A stretch of 24,816 nt of DNA from positions 1 through 24,816 of the forward strand of contig SLFE01000240.1 in assembly GCA_007124415.1 (NCBI GenBank), read 5' to 3'. Source of the DNA: Waddliaceae bacterium (GTDB taxonomy: Bacteria > Chlamydiota > Chlamydiia > Chlamydiales > SLFE01). Numbering within the stretch: position 1 is the stretch's first letter; every line of letters begins with the position of its first letter. The position numbers and the translations under genes are program-made. The notes under the pieces are model-generated. The model was not told the DNA's origin, searched no databases, and saw only the letters and a list, made by a program, of their open reading frames with translations. Positions 8,020-14,329 of this stretch are shown piece after piece.

Positions 8020-9057
8020 ATGCCGGCAAGAATAGCAATTAACGGATTCGGAAGAATCGGACGCTTGGTTTTCAGAATACTTTCTGAGTGTGAAGAGTTT
8101 GAAGTCGTTGCTATTAATGATCTCGTTCCCGTAGACAATTTAGCGTATTTATTGAAATTTGATACTGCGCATGGCCGTTTTAAAGGAGACGTCAAAGTTG
8201 AAGATAACAACTTGATAGTCAACGGGAAAAAAGTCGAGGTCTTTTCTGAAAAAGATCCTTCTAAGCTTCCTTGGAAATCCTTGGATGTCGCCTACGTTGT
8301 AGAATCAACAGGATTATTCACAGCTCGCGAGGGCGCAGAAAAACACATTGCCGCCGGAGCGGCAAGAGTTTTAATTACAGCCCCTGCAAAAGGAGAAGTA
8401 CCGACATTTGTGATGGGAGTTAACCATCACAAGTACGACCCTGAAAAAGATGTTATAGTTTCAAACGCTTCATGCACAACCAACTGTTTAGCACCCCTCG
8501 CAAAGGTATTGCTCGATACTTTCGGAATAGAAGAAGGGTTAATGACCACAGTGCATGCGGCAACTGCCTCTCAACCCACAGTAGACGGACCATCGCAGAA
8601 AGACTGGCGTGGTGGCAGGGCAGCAGGTCAGAATATTATTCCAGCATCAACTGGTGCTGCTAAAGCGGTGGCTCTTTGCATACCTGAAGTTGAAGGAAAA
8701 TTGACAGGTATGGCCTTCAGAGTCCCCATCATTGACGTTTCTGTTGTTGATTTAACAGTGCGTTTGAGCAAACCCGCTTCGCTTGAGACAATCTGCGAGG
8801 CCGTAAAAAAAGCTTCGGAAAATGAAATGAAGGGCATTATCGACCTTACTGAAGAGCTAGTAGTCTCTTCGGATTTCATTGGAAGCTCTTTGTCATCGAT
8901 TCTTGACGTCAAAGCGTCAATTGGCCTGAGCGATACTTTCTTTAAGTTGATCTCATGGTATGACAACGAAATGGGTTATGCCTCACGCATCGTCGACCTG
9001 CTCAAACATATGGCATCTAGGGAAACAAGCGAAGTTTTAGTCAAGCAATCGACTTAA
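8020..9057 (+). CDS. gapA: Glyceraldehyde-3-phosphate dehydrogenase
   Basis: Catalyses the NAD-dependent oxidation and phosphorylation of glyceraldehyde 3-phosphate to 1,3-bisphosphoglycerate in glycolysis. The start is set at ATG 8020 because GAGGAG (8008-8013) sits 6 nt upstream and the Rossmann strand begins at once (INGFGRIGRLVF, glycines 9, 11 and 14). An upstream in-frame GTG at 7990 would only add unconserved residues. The protein has 345 residues, near the family's 330-340. The catalytic ASCTTNC places the nucleophile at Cys152, with the general base His179 in TVHAATASQPTVDGP. The linkage rplQ-gapA matches what I recall for C. trachomatis. Confidence 0.97.
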   Translation: MPARIAINGFGRIGRLVFRILSECEEFEVVAINDLVPVDNLAYLLKFDTAHGRFKGDVKVEDNNLIVNGKKVEVFSEKDPSKLPWKSLDVAYVVESTGLFTAREGAEKHIAAGAARVLITAPAKGEVPTFVMGVNHHKYDPEKDVIVSNASCTTNCLAPLAKVLLDTFGIEEGLMTTVHAATASQPTVDGPSQKDWRGGRAAGQNIIPASTGAAKAVALCIPEVEGKLTGMAFRVPIIDVSVVDLTVRLSKPASLETICEAVKKASENEMKGIIDLTEELVVSSDFIGSSLSSILDVKASIGLSDTFFKLISWYDNEMGYASRIVDLLKHMASRETSEVLVKQST

Positions 9058-9145
9058 AACTTCAGCTATAATCACACTGGACATTGGCAATTCTATTGCT
9101 GATCCTAGTTGTAGCCATATTCTAATTATAACAATAGGTTTAAAC

Positions 9146-9901
9146 GTGGACTTTACAAGAGAACCTGTGATTGAAACAGTCATCACTCCTAGAGAGGGAT
9201 GTAAACTTGTCGTTCGCAGTAGTAAAAGCACAAGTCAGGAAGAATATTTTGTCGATGCCGTTGAAGTCGTTTCCTTTGGCAGCGCATTCTTTTATCGTTC
9301 TTTGGAAAAGCCAAAAAGCTTCCTACTCCCTGTCATTGATTATGAAATACTTGAGGTTCGTGAGGCGCGCATGGTGTTAAAGCATGTCGGTTCCGAAAAA
9401 TCAATTAAAATCGGTGGCGGCCGAACTGAGAAGGAAGAAAAGAAGACATCCAAAAAAGAGGCCGAAGAAAAACCCCCCAAAAAGAAAGAACGCCGCCGCC
9501 AGCAACGCAGACGCCGTTCGACTAAAGCTGAAGAAAACCAAACTGAAAAAATTGATCTTCCAAAACCCACGGAAAATATCGGAGATGCCGAATCCCCAGC
9601 CGTTTCTGAAGAGTCTTCATCCAAAATTATTCGATCGCTGCTGAGCAGCCCGCCTCCACTGATATCCGAGACTATCAATCAATACCGGGAATCTTACAGC
9701 CAGGCCTTTTATGAAAGAGGGGAGGATTCCGAAGATGATCAGAGTGAAGAATCCGTTCAGATTCATCAGCCTGAAGAAGAGCATTCCGATATGCCGCAAG
9801 AAGAGGCGACCCAGGAAGCCGAATTGCAGCATGCTGAAGAATCTCAAGAACCTAGGAAATCATCGATTCTCAAGGATCTTTGGAACTTTTCTGACGATTA
9901 G
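9146..9901 (+). CDS. Conserved chlamydial protein of unknown function (CT504-like by position)
   Basis: A 251-residue protein from a GTG start at 9146. The first ~86 residues look folded (REPVIETVITPREGCKLVVR, then QEEYFVDAVEVVSFGSAFFYRSL and PVIDYEILEVREARMVLKHV). The rest is low complexity: a Lys/Glu-rich stretch (about 92-115), an Arg-rich cluster (about 116-128, containing RRRQQRRRR), and then a long acidic Glu/Ser/Gln tail. C. trachomatis has the hypothetical gene CT504 in the matching place beside gapA, so I infer orthology from synteny. The N-terminal domain might bind nucleic acid or protein. A GTG start without a strong ribosome-binding site is a weak point. No catalytic motif is recognised. 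Confidence 0.75.
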   Translation: MDFTREPVIETVITPREGCKLVVRSSKSTSQEEYFVDAVEVVSFGSAFFYRSLEKPKSFLLPVIDYEILEVREARMVLKHVGSEKSIKIGGGRTEKEEKKTSKKEAEEKPPKKKERRRQQRRRRSTKAEENQTEKIDLPKPTENIGDAESPAVSEESSSKIIRSLLSSPPPLISETINQYRESYSQAFYERGEDSEDDQSEESVQIHQPEEEHSDMPQEEATQEAELQHAEESQEPRKSSILKDLWNFSDD

Positions 9902-9910
9902 GGATTAATC

Positions 9911-9930
9911 GGGGCCCGAAAGCGGGCCCC
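9911..9930 (+). terminator. GC-rich hairpin terminator
   Basis: GGGGCCCG (9911-9918) and CGGGCCCC (9923-9930) form a perfect 8-bp stem with an AAAG loop, 9 bp after the stop of the preceding gene. Only a short T-containing stretch (TTCAATTC) follows, so termination may be partial. Its position makes it the end of the gapA transcription unit. Confidence 0.75.
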
Positions 9931-9951
9931 TTCAATTCGAGCTTATCAAGC

Positions 9952-10584
9952 ATGAATAATTGTCACACGAATGTATCACGCCCTTTGCTTAGCGACTTGG
10001 AGCACGGTTCAGAATCGTTTCTTTCCGCCCTGCAAACCCGGGAGAGGCTCGAGGGGCAATTGCGCGGCCGCAAGGTTGACGACCTTCATCTCGGGGCTGA
10101 TTACCTGTTCAGAGCCGCATCGTTCTCCCTATGTCTGGGGCTTTGCATGGGTACGGCAGCTTATACCTTCTGGAAAATTTCTCATCGCCAGGGCGAGCGG
10201 GCAACGGATCCTGTAGTCCTTGCAGCAATTATTGGAGCTGTCTGCCTCATGCCCGCCCTTTTCACCGGCTTGGGTGTGGCTTTGAATTGCAAGGGCGACC
10301 GGAACGTAGCCGCTCAATGCAGCTTGCTGGAGCGGGATATTAGGCAAGTCAGCAATAACAACGATCCCACGGCTCCAATAAGCGCTGAAGACTTTTGCCG
10401 CGTGTATGGTAATTTGACCCGCAAAGAATTCCATAAGCTCAGCTTTGAGCAATTGAGCGAAATTCGAAGAGTCAACAGAAGCGTTGTCAACTACCTCTTT
10501 GATGAAAATCTTTTGAATGCGCATCAGAGCCAATATTTGGAGAAAATGCATCATGAGGGCGAGGCCGCTCGTCCGGCAGTGTAG
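9952..10584 (+). CDS. Putative two-transmembrane protein, inclusion-membrane (Inc)-like layout
   Basis: A 210-residue protein not recognised by sequence. Its N-terminus of about 50 residues is polar. Two hydrophobic segments lie at about 54-75 (FSLCLGLCMGTAAYTFW) and 88-111 (VVLAAIIGAVCLMPALF and onward), separated by a short charged loop of about 12 residues. A soluble C-terminal tail of about 100 residues follows. This bilobed hydrophobic domain is the hallmark of chlamydial Inc proteins, which are secreted by the type III system and inserted in the inclusion membrane. There is no Sec signal peptide. The same layout also fits an ordinary small inner-membrane protein. The ribosome-binding site is weak (GAGC about 10 nt before the ATG). 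It sits between a terminator and a tRNA, as a single-gene unit. Confidence 0.6.
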   Translation: MNNCHTNVSRPLLSDLEHGSESFLSALQTRERLEGQLRGRKVDDLHLGADYLFRAASFSLCLGLCMGTAAYTFWKISHRQGERATDPVVLAAIIGAVCLMPALFTGLGVALNCKGDRNVAAQCSLLERDIRQVSNNNDPTAPISAEDFCRVYGNLTRKEFHKLSFEQLSEIRRVNRSVVNYLFDENLLNAHQSQYLEKMHHEGEAARPAV

Positions 10585-10607
10585 GTAAGCGGCTGTTTCA
10601 AATTCCG

Positions 10608-10636
10608 TTGACTTCTAACTCCTTATCTGGTAATTT
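10608..10636 (+). promoter_or_regulatory. Promoter of tRNA-Leu
   Basis: TTGACT (10608-10613), a 17-bp spacer and TAATTT (10631-10636) form a good housekeeping-sigma promoter. Its predicted start lies about 14 nt before the mature tRNA. The downstream protease gene may share it. Confidence 0.7.
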
Positions 10637-10656
10637 TTAGGTTCGAAATTCATAAT

Positions 10657-10739
10657 GCTCGGGTGGCGGAATGGTAGACGCTGGGGACTTAAAATCCCTT
10701 GGTAGAAATACCGTGTGGGTTCGAGTCCCACCTCGAGCA
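10657..10739 (+). tRNA. tRNA-Leu, anticodon UAA
   Basis: An 83-nt class II tRNA. The acceptor GCTCGGG (10657-10663) pairs with CTCGAGC (10732-10738) with one G-U pair, and the discriminator is A10739. The anticodon stem GGGGA/TCCCT encloses the loop CTTAAAA with anticodon TAA at 10690-10692, reading UUA and UUG. A long variable arm (TTGGTAGAAATACCG region) and the T arm GTGGG-TTCGAGT-CCCAC confirm leucine. CCA is not encoded (TCA follows), so it must be added after transcription. Confidence 0.96.
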
Positions 10740-10786
10740 TCATTATACTGACCGAATTACCTGACACAATCAAAGACCCCTGCCAA

Positions 10787-11500
10787 ATGAAAGATCACGA
10801 TAAGTTGAAAGCTCAAAAAGGGACTTTTTTAGCTCTTTGGTTCCTTTGTATTCTTGGTGGGTGGTCCGCACTTCCCTACTTGCAACATTTAGGTCTTGCC
10901 CCCTCGACTGTTTCGTTTTTCTTGCTCTATACTGCTCAAATTATGCTCCTTTATGGCCTGGTATGCCGGCTTAGCTATCTCCTCGTTCCCAAGACAGATC
11001 TATGGCCTTTTGCAAGCGATAAGCCCCTCAAAAATATTGTCTATCCCGGTGTTGCCGCGGGCGTATTCTTAGGGGCTGCAATATACCTGCTTGATAAAAC
11101 TCTATTTAAAAGCTCCCTTCTCTCAGATGCCCACCCTCCTGCTTGGATGGGTTTGTTGGCATCGTTTTACGGCGCGATAAATGAAGAGGTGTTGCTTCGA
11201 CTCTTCTTGTTTACGCTTGTTTATTTCCTCCTCAGGAAAATTTTCAGATTTGAATCTAAGAACCGCCTGCCCTTTCTTTGGCTGGCTAATGTGACAGCGG
11301 CAATTGTTTTCGGTCTGGGCCACCTGCCTGCGGCTTTTAGCATTGCTGCGCCTTCTTCATTCGAGGTCTTTCGTGTGCTTCTATTGAATGGAGTAGCTGG
11401 AATTGCATTTGGGTGGCTTTACTGGTCGCGTGGTCTCTATGCAGCTATGACAGCTCATTTTGCAGCAGATGTGGTCTTACATGTAATTTTAATTCGATAG
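10787..11500 (+). CDS. CPBP-family intramembrane metalloprotease (CAAX/Abi type)
   Basis: The start is placed at ATG 10787 (237 residues). The open frame extends upstream to 10715, but that part lies inside the tRNA gene. The protein is strongly hydrophobic with about seven membrane segments. It has the three motifs of the CPBP family: EExxxR at 133-138 (EEVLLR), FxxxH at about 175-179 (FGLGH) and HxxxD at 224-228 (HFAAD), which coordinate the metal in an intramembrane active site. Family members include prenyl-protein CAAX proteases and bacterial immunity or maturation proteins; the substrate here is unknown. GNAT follows after 13 bp, probably co-transcribed. The ribosome-binding site is weak, so the exact start is the least certain part. 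Confidence 0.85.
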   Translation: MKDHDKLKAQKGTFLALWFLCILGGWSALPYLQHLGLAPSTVSFFLLYTAQIMLLYGLVCRLSYLLVPKTDLWPFASDKPLKNIVYPGVAAGVFLGAAIYLLDKTLFKSSLLSDAHPPAWMGLLASFYGAINEEVLLRLFLFTLVYFLLRKIFRFESKNRLPFLWLANVTAAIVFGLGHLPAAFSIAAPSSFEVFRVLLLNGVAGIAFGWLYWSRGLYAAMTAHFAADVVLHVILIR

Positions 11501-11513
11501 TTGTAGGTGTAGT

Positions 11514-12023
11514 ATGCGCTTAGAGACAGAAAGGTTGATCATCAGAGAATTTAAAGAGGAGGATCTTGATGAGTTGGCTCCGATTTTGGCGGACCCTGAC
11601 GTAATGGAATTTTCTTCGTCAGGTCCCTTATCAAGAGATGAGGCGCAAACATATTTGCAGCAAAGAATTTTGGACCACTATAAGGAGCATGGTTACGGGT
11701 TCTGGGCTATCGTTTCAAAAAAAACAAAGAAAATCATCGGACTGGCCGGCCCTTTGCGCCAGAGAGTCGATGATGAAGAGTGCATTGAAATCGGTTATAG
11801 AATCGCATCTTCAGAATGGGGAAAGGGTTTTGCATCTGAGGCGGTTCAAGCGATTAGAGATTATGTGTTTTCTTATTTTAATTTAGACAAGGTGATCGCA
11901 ATCATTGAACCAAGAAACATCAGAAGCGTCCGTGTAGCTGAAAAGCTTGGTTTCAAGCTTTTAAAAATGACATCTTTTCATGGTTTTAATGTCGGCATAT
12001 ATCAACTGACTTCTAGTGTCTAG
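11514..12023 (+). CDS. GNAT-family N-acetyltransferase (RimJ/RimL-like)
   Basis: A 169-residue GNAT protein. It starts METERL-like (MRLETERLIIREFKEEDLDE), typical of the RimJ/RimL/SpeG-like Acetyltransf_3 group. It has the acetyl-CoA loop region EIGYRIASSEWGKGFASEAV, corresponding to the Q/RxxGxG/A motif, and the C-terminal NIRSVRVAEKLGFK motif. Such enzymes transfer acetyl groups to protein N-termini, polyamines or small molecules; the substrate cannot be told. TAGGTG lies just before the ATG. Its stop codon overlaps that of the converging methyltransferase gene in a CTAG palindrome (12020-12023). Confidence 0.9.
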   Translation: MRLETERLIIREFKEEDLDELAPILADPDVMEFSSSGPLSRDEAQTYLQQRILDHYKEHGYGFWAIVSKKTKKIIGLAGPLRQRVDDEECIEIGYRIASSEWGKGFASEAVQAIRDYVFSYFNLDKVIAIIEPRNIRSVRVAEKLGFKLLKMTSFHGFNVGIYQLTSSV

Positions 12024-12646
12024 TCTGTTTGAAAAATGACCGCGCGCTCGTCGAGGTGCAGCGCCCGGAGCCCGTATTTTTTCTCCAGCCATCTGATCGT
12101 TCGGCGGCTGTAGAAGGCAACATGGGTGGCGTCGTTTTTGTACCACCAGTCGGCAAAGCTCATGCCGTCTTTCCAAAATAGGGTCATCAGAGCCAGGTAT
12201 CCCTTGGGCTTGACAAGGCCGGTGAGTTTGTCGAACGAGCCCTTGGGGTCGCAGAAATGCTCGGCAACTTCGGTGCAGGTGACAAAATCGTATTGCTTCT
12301 CCAGCATTTTTGGGTTGTCTGCGTAGAATGGGTCGTAGATATCGGTTGGAAATCCCAGCTCTTTGAGCATCTGGTAAAGGGTGGGGCCGGGGCCCGATCC
12401 AAAGTCGAGGCCGCGCATTCCGGGCTTGAGCAATTTTGTCAGAGGCTCGGCGATCTTGCCGAGGAAGTTCCGGTAGCCGGCGTCCGAGGGGTCGTTTTGG
12501 TGATAGTCGTACAAGCTTTTTTCAAGGGGAGGGGGGAGGTGGAATTTTTTGGGGACGAAAATCAGAGAACAGGTCGGGCAGCGGAAGTAATCCCGTTTTT
12601 TGTCCTGGGCGTACGGGGATGCGGTATCGCTGCAAAGGGGGCACAT
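12020..12646 (-). CDS. Zinc-ribbon class I SAM-dependent methyltransferase
   Basis: A 208-residue protein. The N-terminus has a CPLC (2-5) and CPTC (23-26) pair, a likely zinc ribbon. A Rossmann methyltransferase domain follows, with the SAM-binding motif LDFGSGPGPT at about 80-89, an acidic residue at the end of the next strand (DIYDPF), and EVAEHFCDP at about 126-134. The C-terminal THVAFYSRRTIRWLEKKYG is common in Methyltransf_23 proteins. The start codon overlaps the prfC stop (TGATG on the minus strand), so translation is almost certainly coupled. The substrate is unknown. The link with a release factor makes a translation-related target conceivable but unproven. Confidence 0.88.
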   Translation of the reverse strand: MCPLCSDTASPYAQDKKRDYFRCPTCSLIFVPKKFHLPPPLEKSLYDYHQNDPSDAGYRNFLGKIAEPLTKLLKPGMRGLDFGSGPGPTLYQMLKELGFPTDIYDPFYADNPKMLEKQYDFVTCTEVAEHFCDPKGSFDKLTGLVKPKGYLALMTLFWKDGMSFADWWYKNDATHVAFYSRRTIRWLEKKYGLRALHLDERAVIFQTD

Positions 12647-14241
12647 CAGGATTTTATGTCCGCGAATTTATGGTCGGGGTTTTGTCCGATGGCGTACTGC
12701 TTTTCCCAATCGCTGTTGAATAGGGCAATGTGCTTGCCGCCTGAATCTATCGCAAGAAGCGCGCCGGTCGGCTTGTTGAACGTGTCGATGTCGCCGTCGA
12801 TCCATGCACTGCACCGATAGGGAAGGGGAGCGAAGGCTGTTTCAACTTTATATTCGTCTTTCAGCCGGTACTGCATCACCTCGAATTGCAGCTTGCCCGC
12901 AGCTCCGAAAATCCATTCGTTTTGACGGCCGGCGGATTTGAGAACCTGCACCGCCCCCTCTTCGGCCATCTGCTTGATTCCCTTGTCGAAGGCTTTTCTC
13001 TTACTGACGTCGAGAGGTCTGATTTTAGCGAATATCTCCGGCTGGAATTGAGGCAAAGGCTTGAAGTCGAAGCCGCCTGAAAGCGAAACTGTGTCTCCGA
13101 TGTGGAACTGGCCCGGATTGATGACCCCGATAATATCTCCGGCAAGGGCTGTGTCGAGGGTTTTTCTTTCGCCCGCAAACATGCTCTGAGGCCTTGAGAG
13201 CCGCACATCTTTTTTGAGGCGGTGGTGCTTTACGGTAATGTCTTTTTCAAACTCTCCGGAGCATATGCGGATGAAGGCAAGGCTGTCTCGGTGTTTGGGA
13301 TCCATGTTCGACTGGATTTTGAAAACATAGCCGCTAAACGGGGTGTGGACGGGATCTATAAACACTTCCTCTCCCGAATCGCAGTCTGCCATCCTTCCCT
13401 GAGGAGGGGGGGCCAGGTCGATAAATGAGTCGAAAAAGGGCTCGATGCCGAAATTTGACAGGGCAGAGGCAAAGAACACGGGGGTGACTTCTCCTGCGGT
13501 AAAATCCTCTCGGGAAAAGGTGTTGCCCGCGGCGTCTATGAGGGCGATGTCCTCTTTTAGCTGGTTCGCCTCATGCTTCTCTATAAGATCCGAGTTCAGC
13601 GCTTCGGTCAAGCTTAGCTGTTTTTCAAGGGCGCGCTCGCCGCTGCCCGTCTCCGATCGGGTGAAGAGGTGGCAGATCTGTTTTTCGCGGCTATAGACGC
13701 CGGTGAAGGTTTTACCCGACCCGATAGGCCAGTTATAGGCATAGGAGCGGATATTTAAAGCGGTTTCGACCTCGTCCATTAAGTCAAGCGGGTCTTGTCC
13801 CGGCAAGTCCATCTTATTGACAAGGGTGAGGACGGGGATGTTGCGGAGCTTGCATGCTTTGAAAAGTTTGAGGGTCTGTTTTTCAATGCCCTTGGCAGCG
13901 TCGATGACCATGATGGCGCAGTCTGCGGCAGTCAAGGTGCGGTAGGTGTCTTCGGAAAAGTCTTCGTGTCCCGGAGTGTCCAATATGTTGATGACAATTC
14001 CTTTGTAGGTGAACTGCATCGCCGAGGCGGTCACCGAGATTCCTCTTTCCTGCTCCAGCGCCATCCAGTCGGAAGCGGCTAATTTCCGCCCTTTTTTGCC
14101 TCTCACCATCCCTGCGGTCCTAAGCTGTCCGGAGTAGAGTAGCAGTTTTTCCGTCAGCGTGGTTTTTCCGGCATCGGGGTGGCTGATGATGGCGAATGTG
14201 CGCCGTCTTGAAATTTCTTTTAAAAGGGTGTCTTTGTCCAT
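12646..14241 (-). CDS. prfC: Peptide chain release factor 3 (RF3, GTPase)
   Basis: A 531-residue translational GTPase that recycles RF1/RF2 from the ribosome after peptide release. G1 is HPDAGKTT (21-28). Switch I holds the RF3-type QERGISVTASAMQF, G3 is DTPGHEDFSEDTYRTLTAAD, and G4 is NKMD. The length matches RF3 (about 525-530), and the GISVTASAMQF/EDTYRTL combination separates RF3 from EF-G. A good promoter lies 46 bp upstream. It forms a two-gene operon with the methyltransferase. Base composition looks more GC-rich than that of the plus-strand neighbours (judged by eye). Confidence 0.96.
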   Translation of the reverse strand: MDKDTLLKEISRRRTFAIISHPDAGKTTLTEKLLLYSGQLRTAGMVRGKKGRKLAASDWMALEQERGISVTASAMQFTYKGIVINILDTPGHEDFSEDTYRTLTAADCAIMVIDAAKGIEKQTLKLFKACKLRNIPVLTLVNKMDLPGQDPLDLMDEVETALNIRSYAYNWPIGSGKTFTGVYSREKQICHLFTRSETGSGERALEKQLSLTEALNSDLIEKHEANQLKEDIALIDAAGNTFSREDFTAGEVTPVFFASALSNFGIEPFFDSFIDLAPPPQGRMADCDSGEEVFIDPVHTPFSGYVFKIQSNMDPKHRDSLAFIRICSGEFEKDITVKHHRLKKDVRLSRPQSMFAGERKTLDTALAGDIIGVINPGQFHIGDTVSLSGGFDFKPLPQFQPEIFAKIRPLDVSKRKAFDKGIKQMAEEGAVQVLKSAGRQNEWIFGAAGKLQFEVMQYRLKDEYKVETAFAPLPYRCSAWIDGDIDTFNKPTGALLAIDSGGKHIALFNSDWEKQYAIGQNPDHKFADIKS

Positions 14242-14286
14242 AAGGCTTTTTGGAAAATTATTGCCGAAAAGATTTAAATTTATTTA

Positions 14287-14315
14287 ATTATACTCAAGGC
14301 AGATGAAAAAATCAA
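14287..14315 (-). promoter_or_regulatory. Promoter of prfC-methyltransferase operon
   Basis: Read on the minus strand, TTGATT (14315-14310), a 17-bp spacer and a perfect TATAAT (14292-14287). The predicted transcript starts around 14280, giving a leader of about 40 nt before prfC. It is located in the 88-bp spacer after the MscS gene. Confidence 0.75.
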
Positions 14316-14329
14316 GGTTATCGCATTTT

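Noticed and set aside
9384..9644. 86-codon frame overlapping the CT504-like gene
   Set aside because: It is a +1-frame shadow of the Lys/Glu-rich region; the main frame runs unbroken from conserved domain to terminator.
10715..10786. Upstream extension of the CPBP protease frame from a GTG
   Set aside because: It begins inside the tRNA-Leu gene; the ATG at 10787 gives a normal N-terminus.
12257..12820. 187-codon plus-strand frame across the methyltransferase and prfC
   Set aside because: It is antisense to two well-supported genes and spans their junction; the open frame follows from the GC-rich codon use of the opposite strand.
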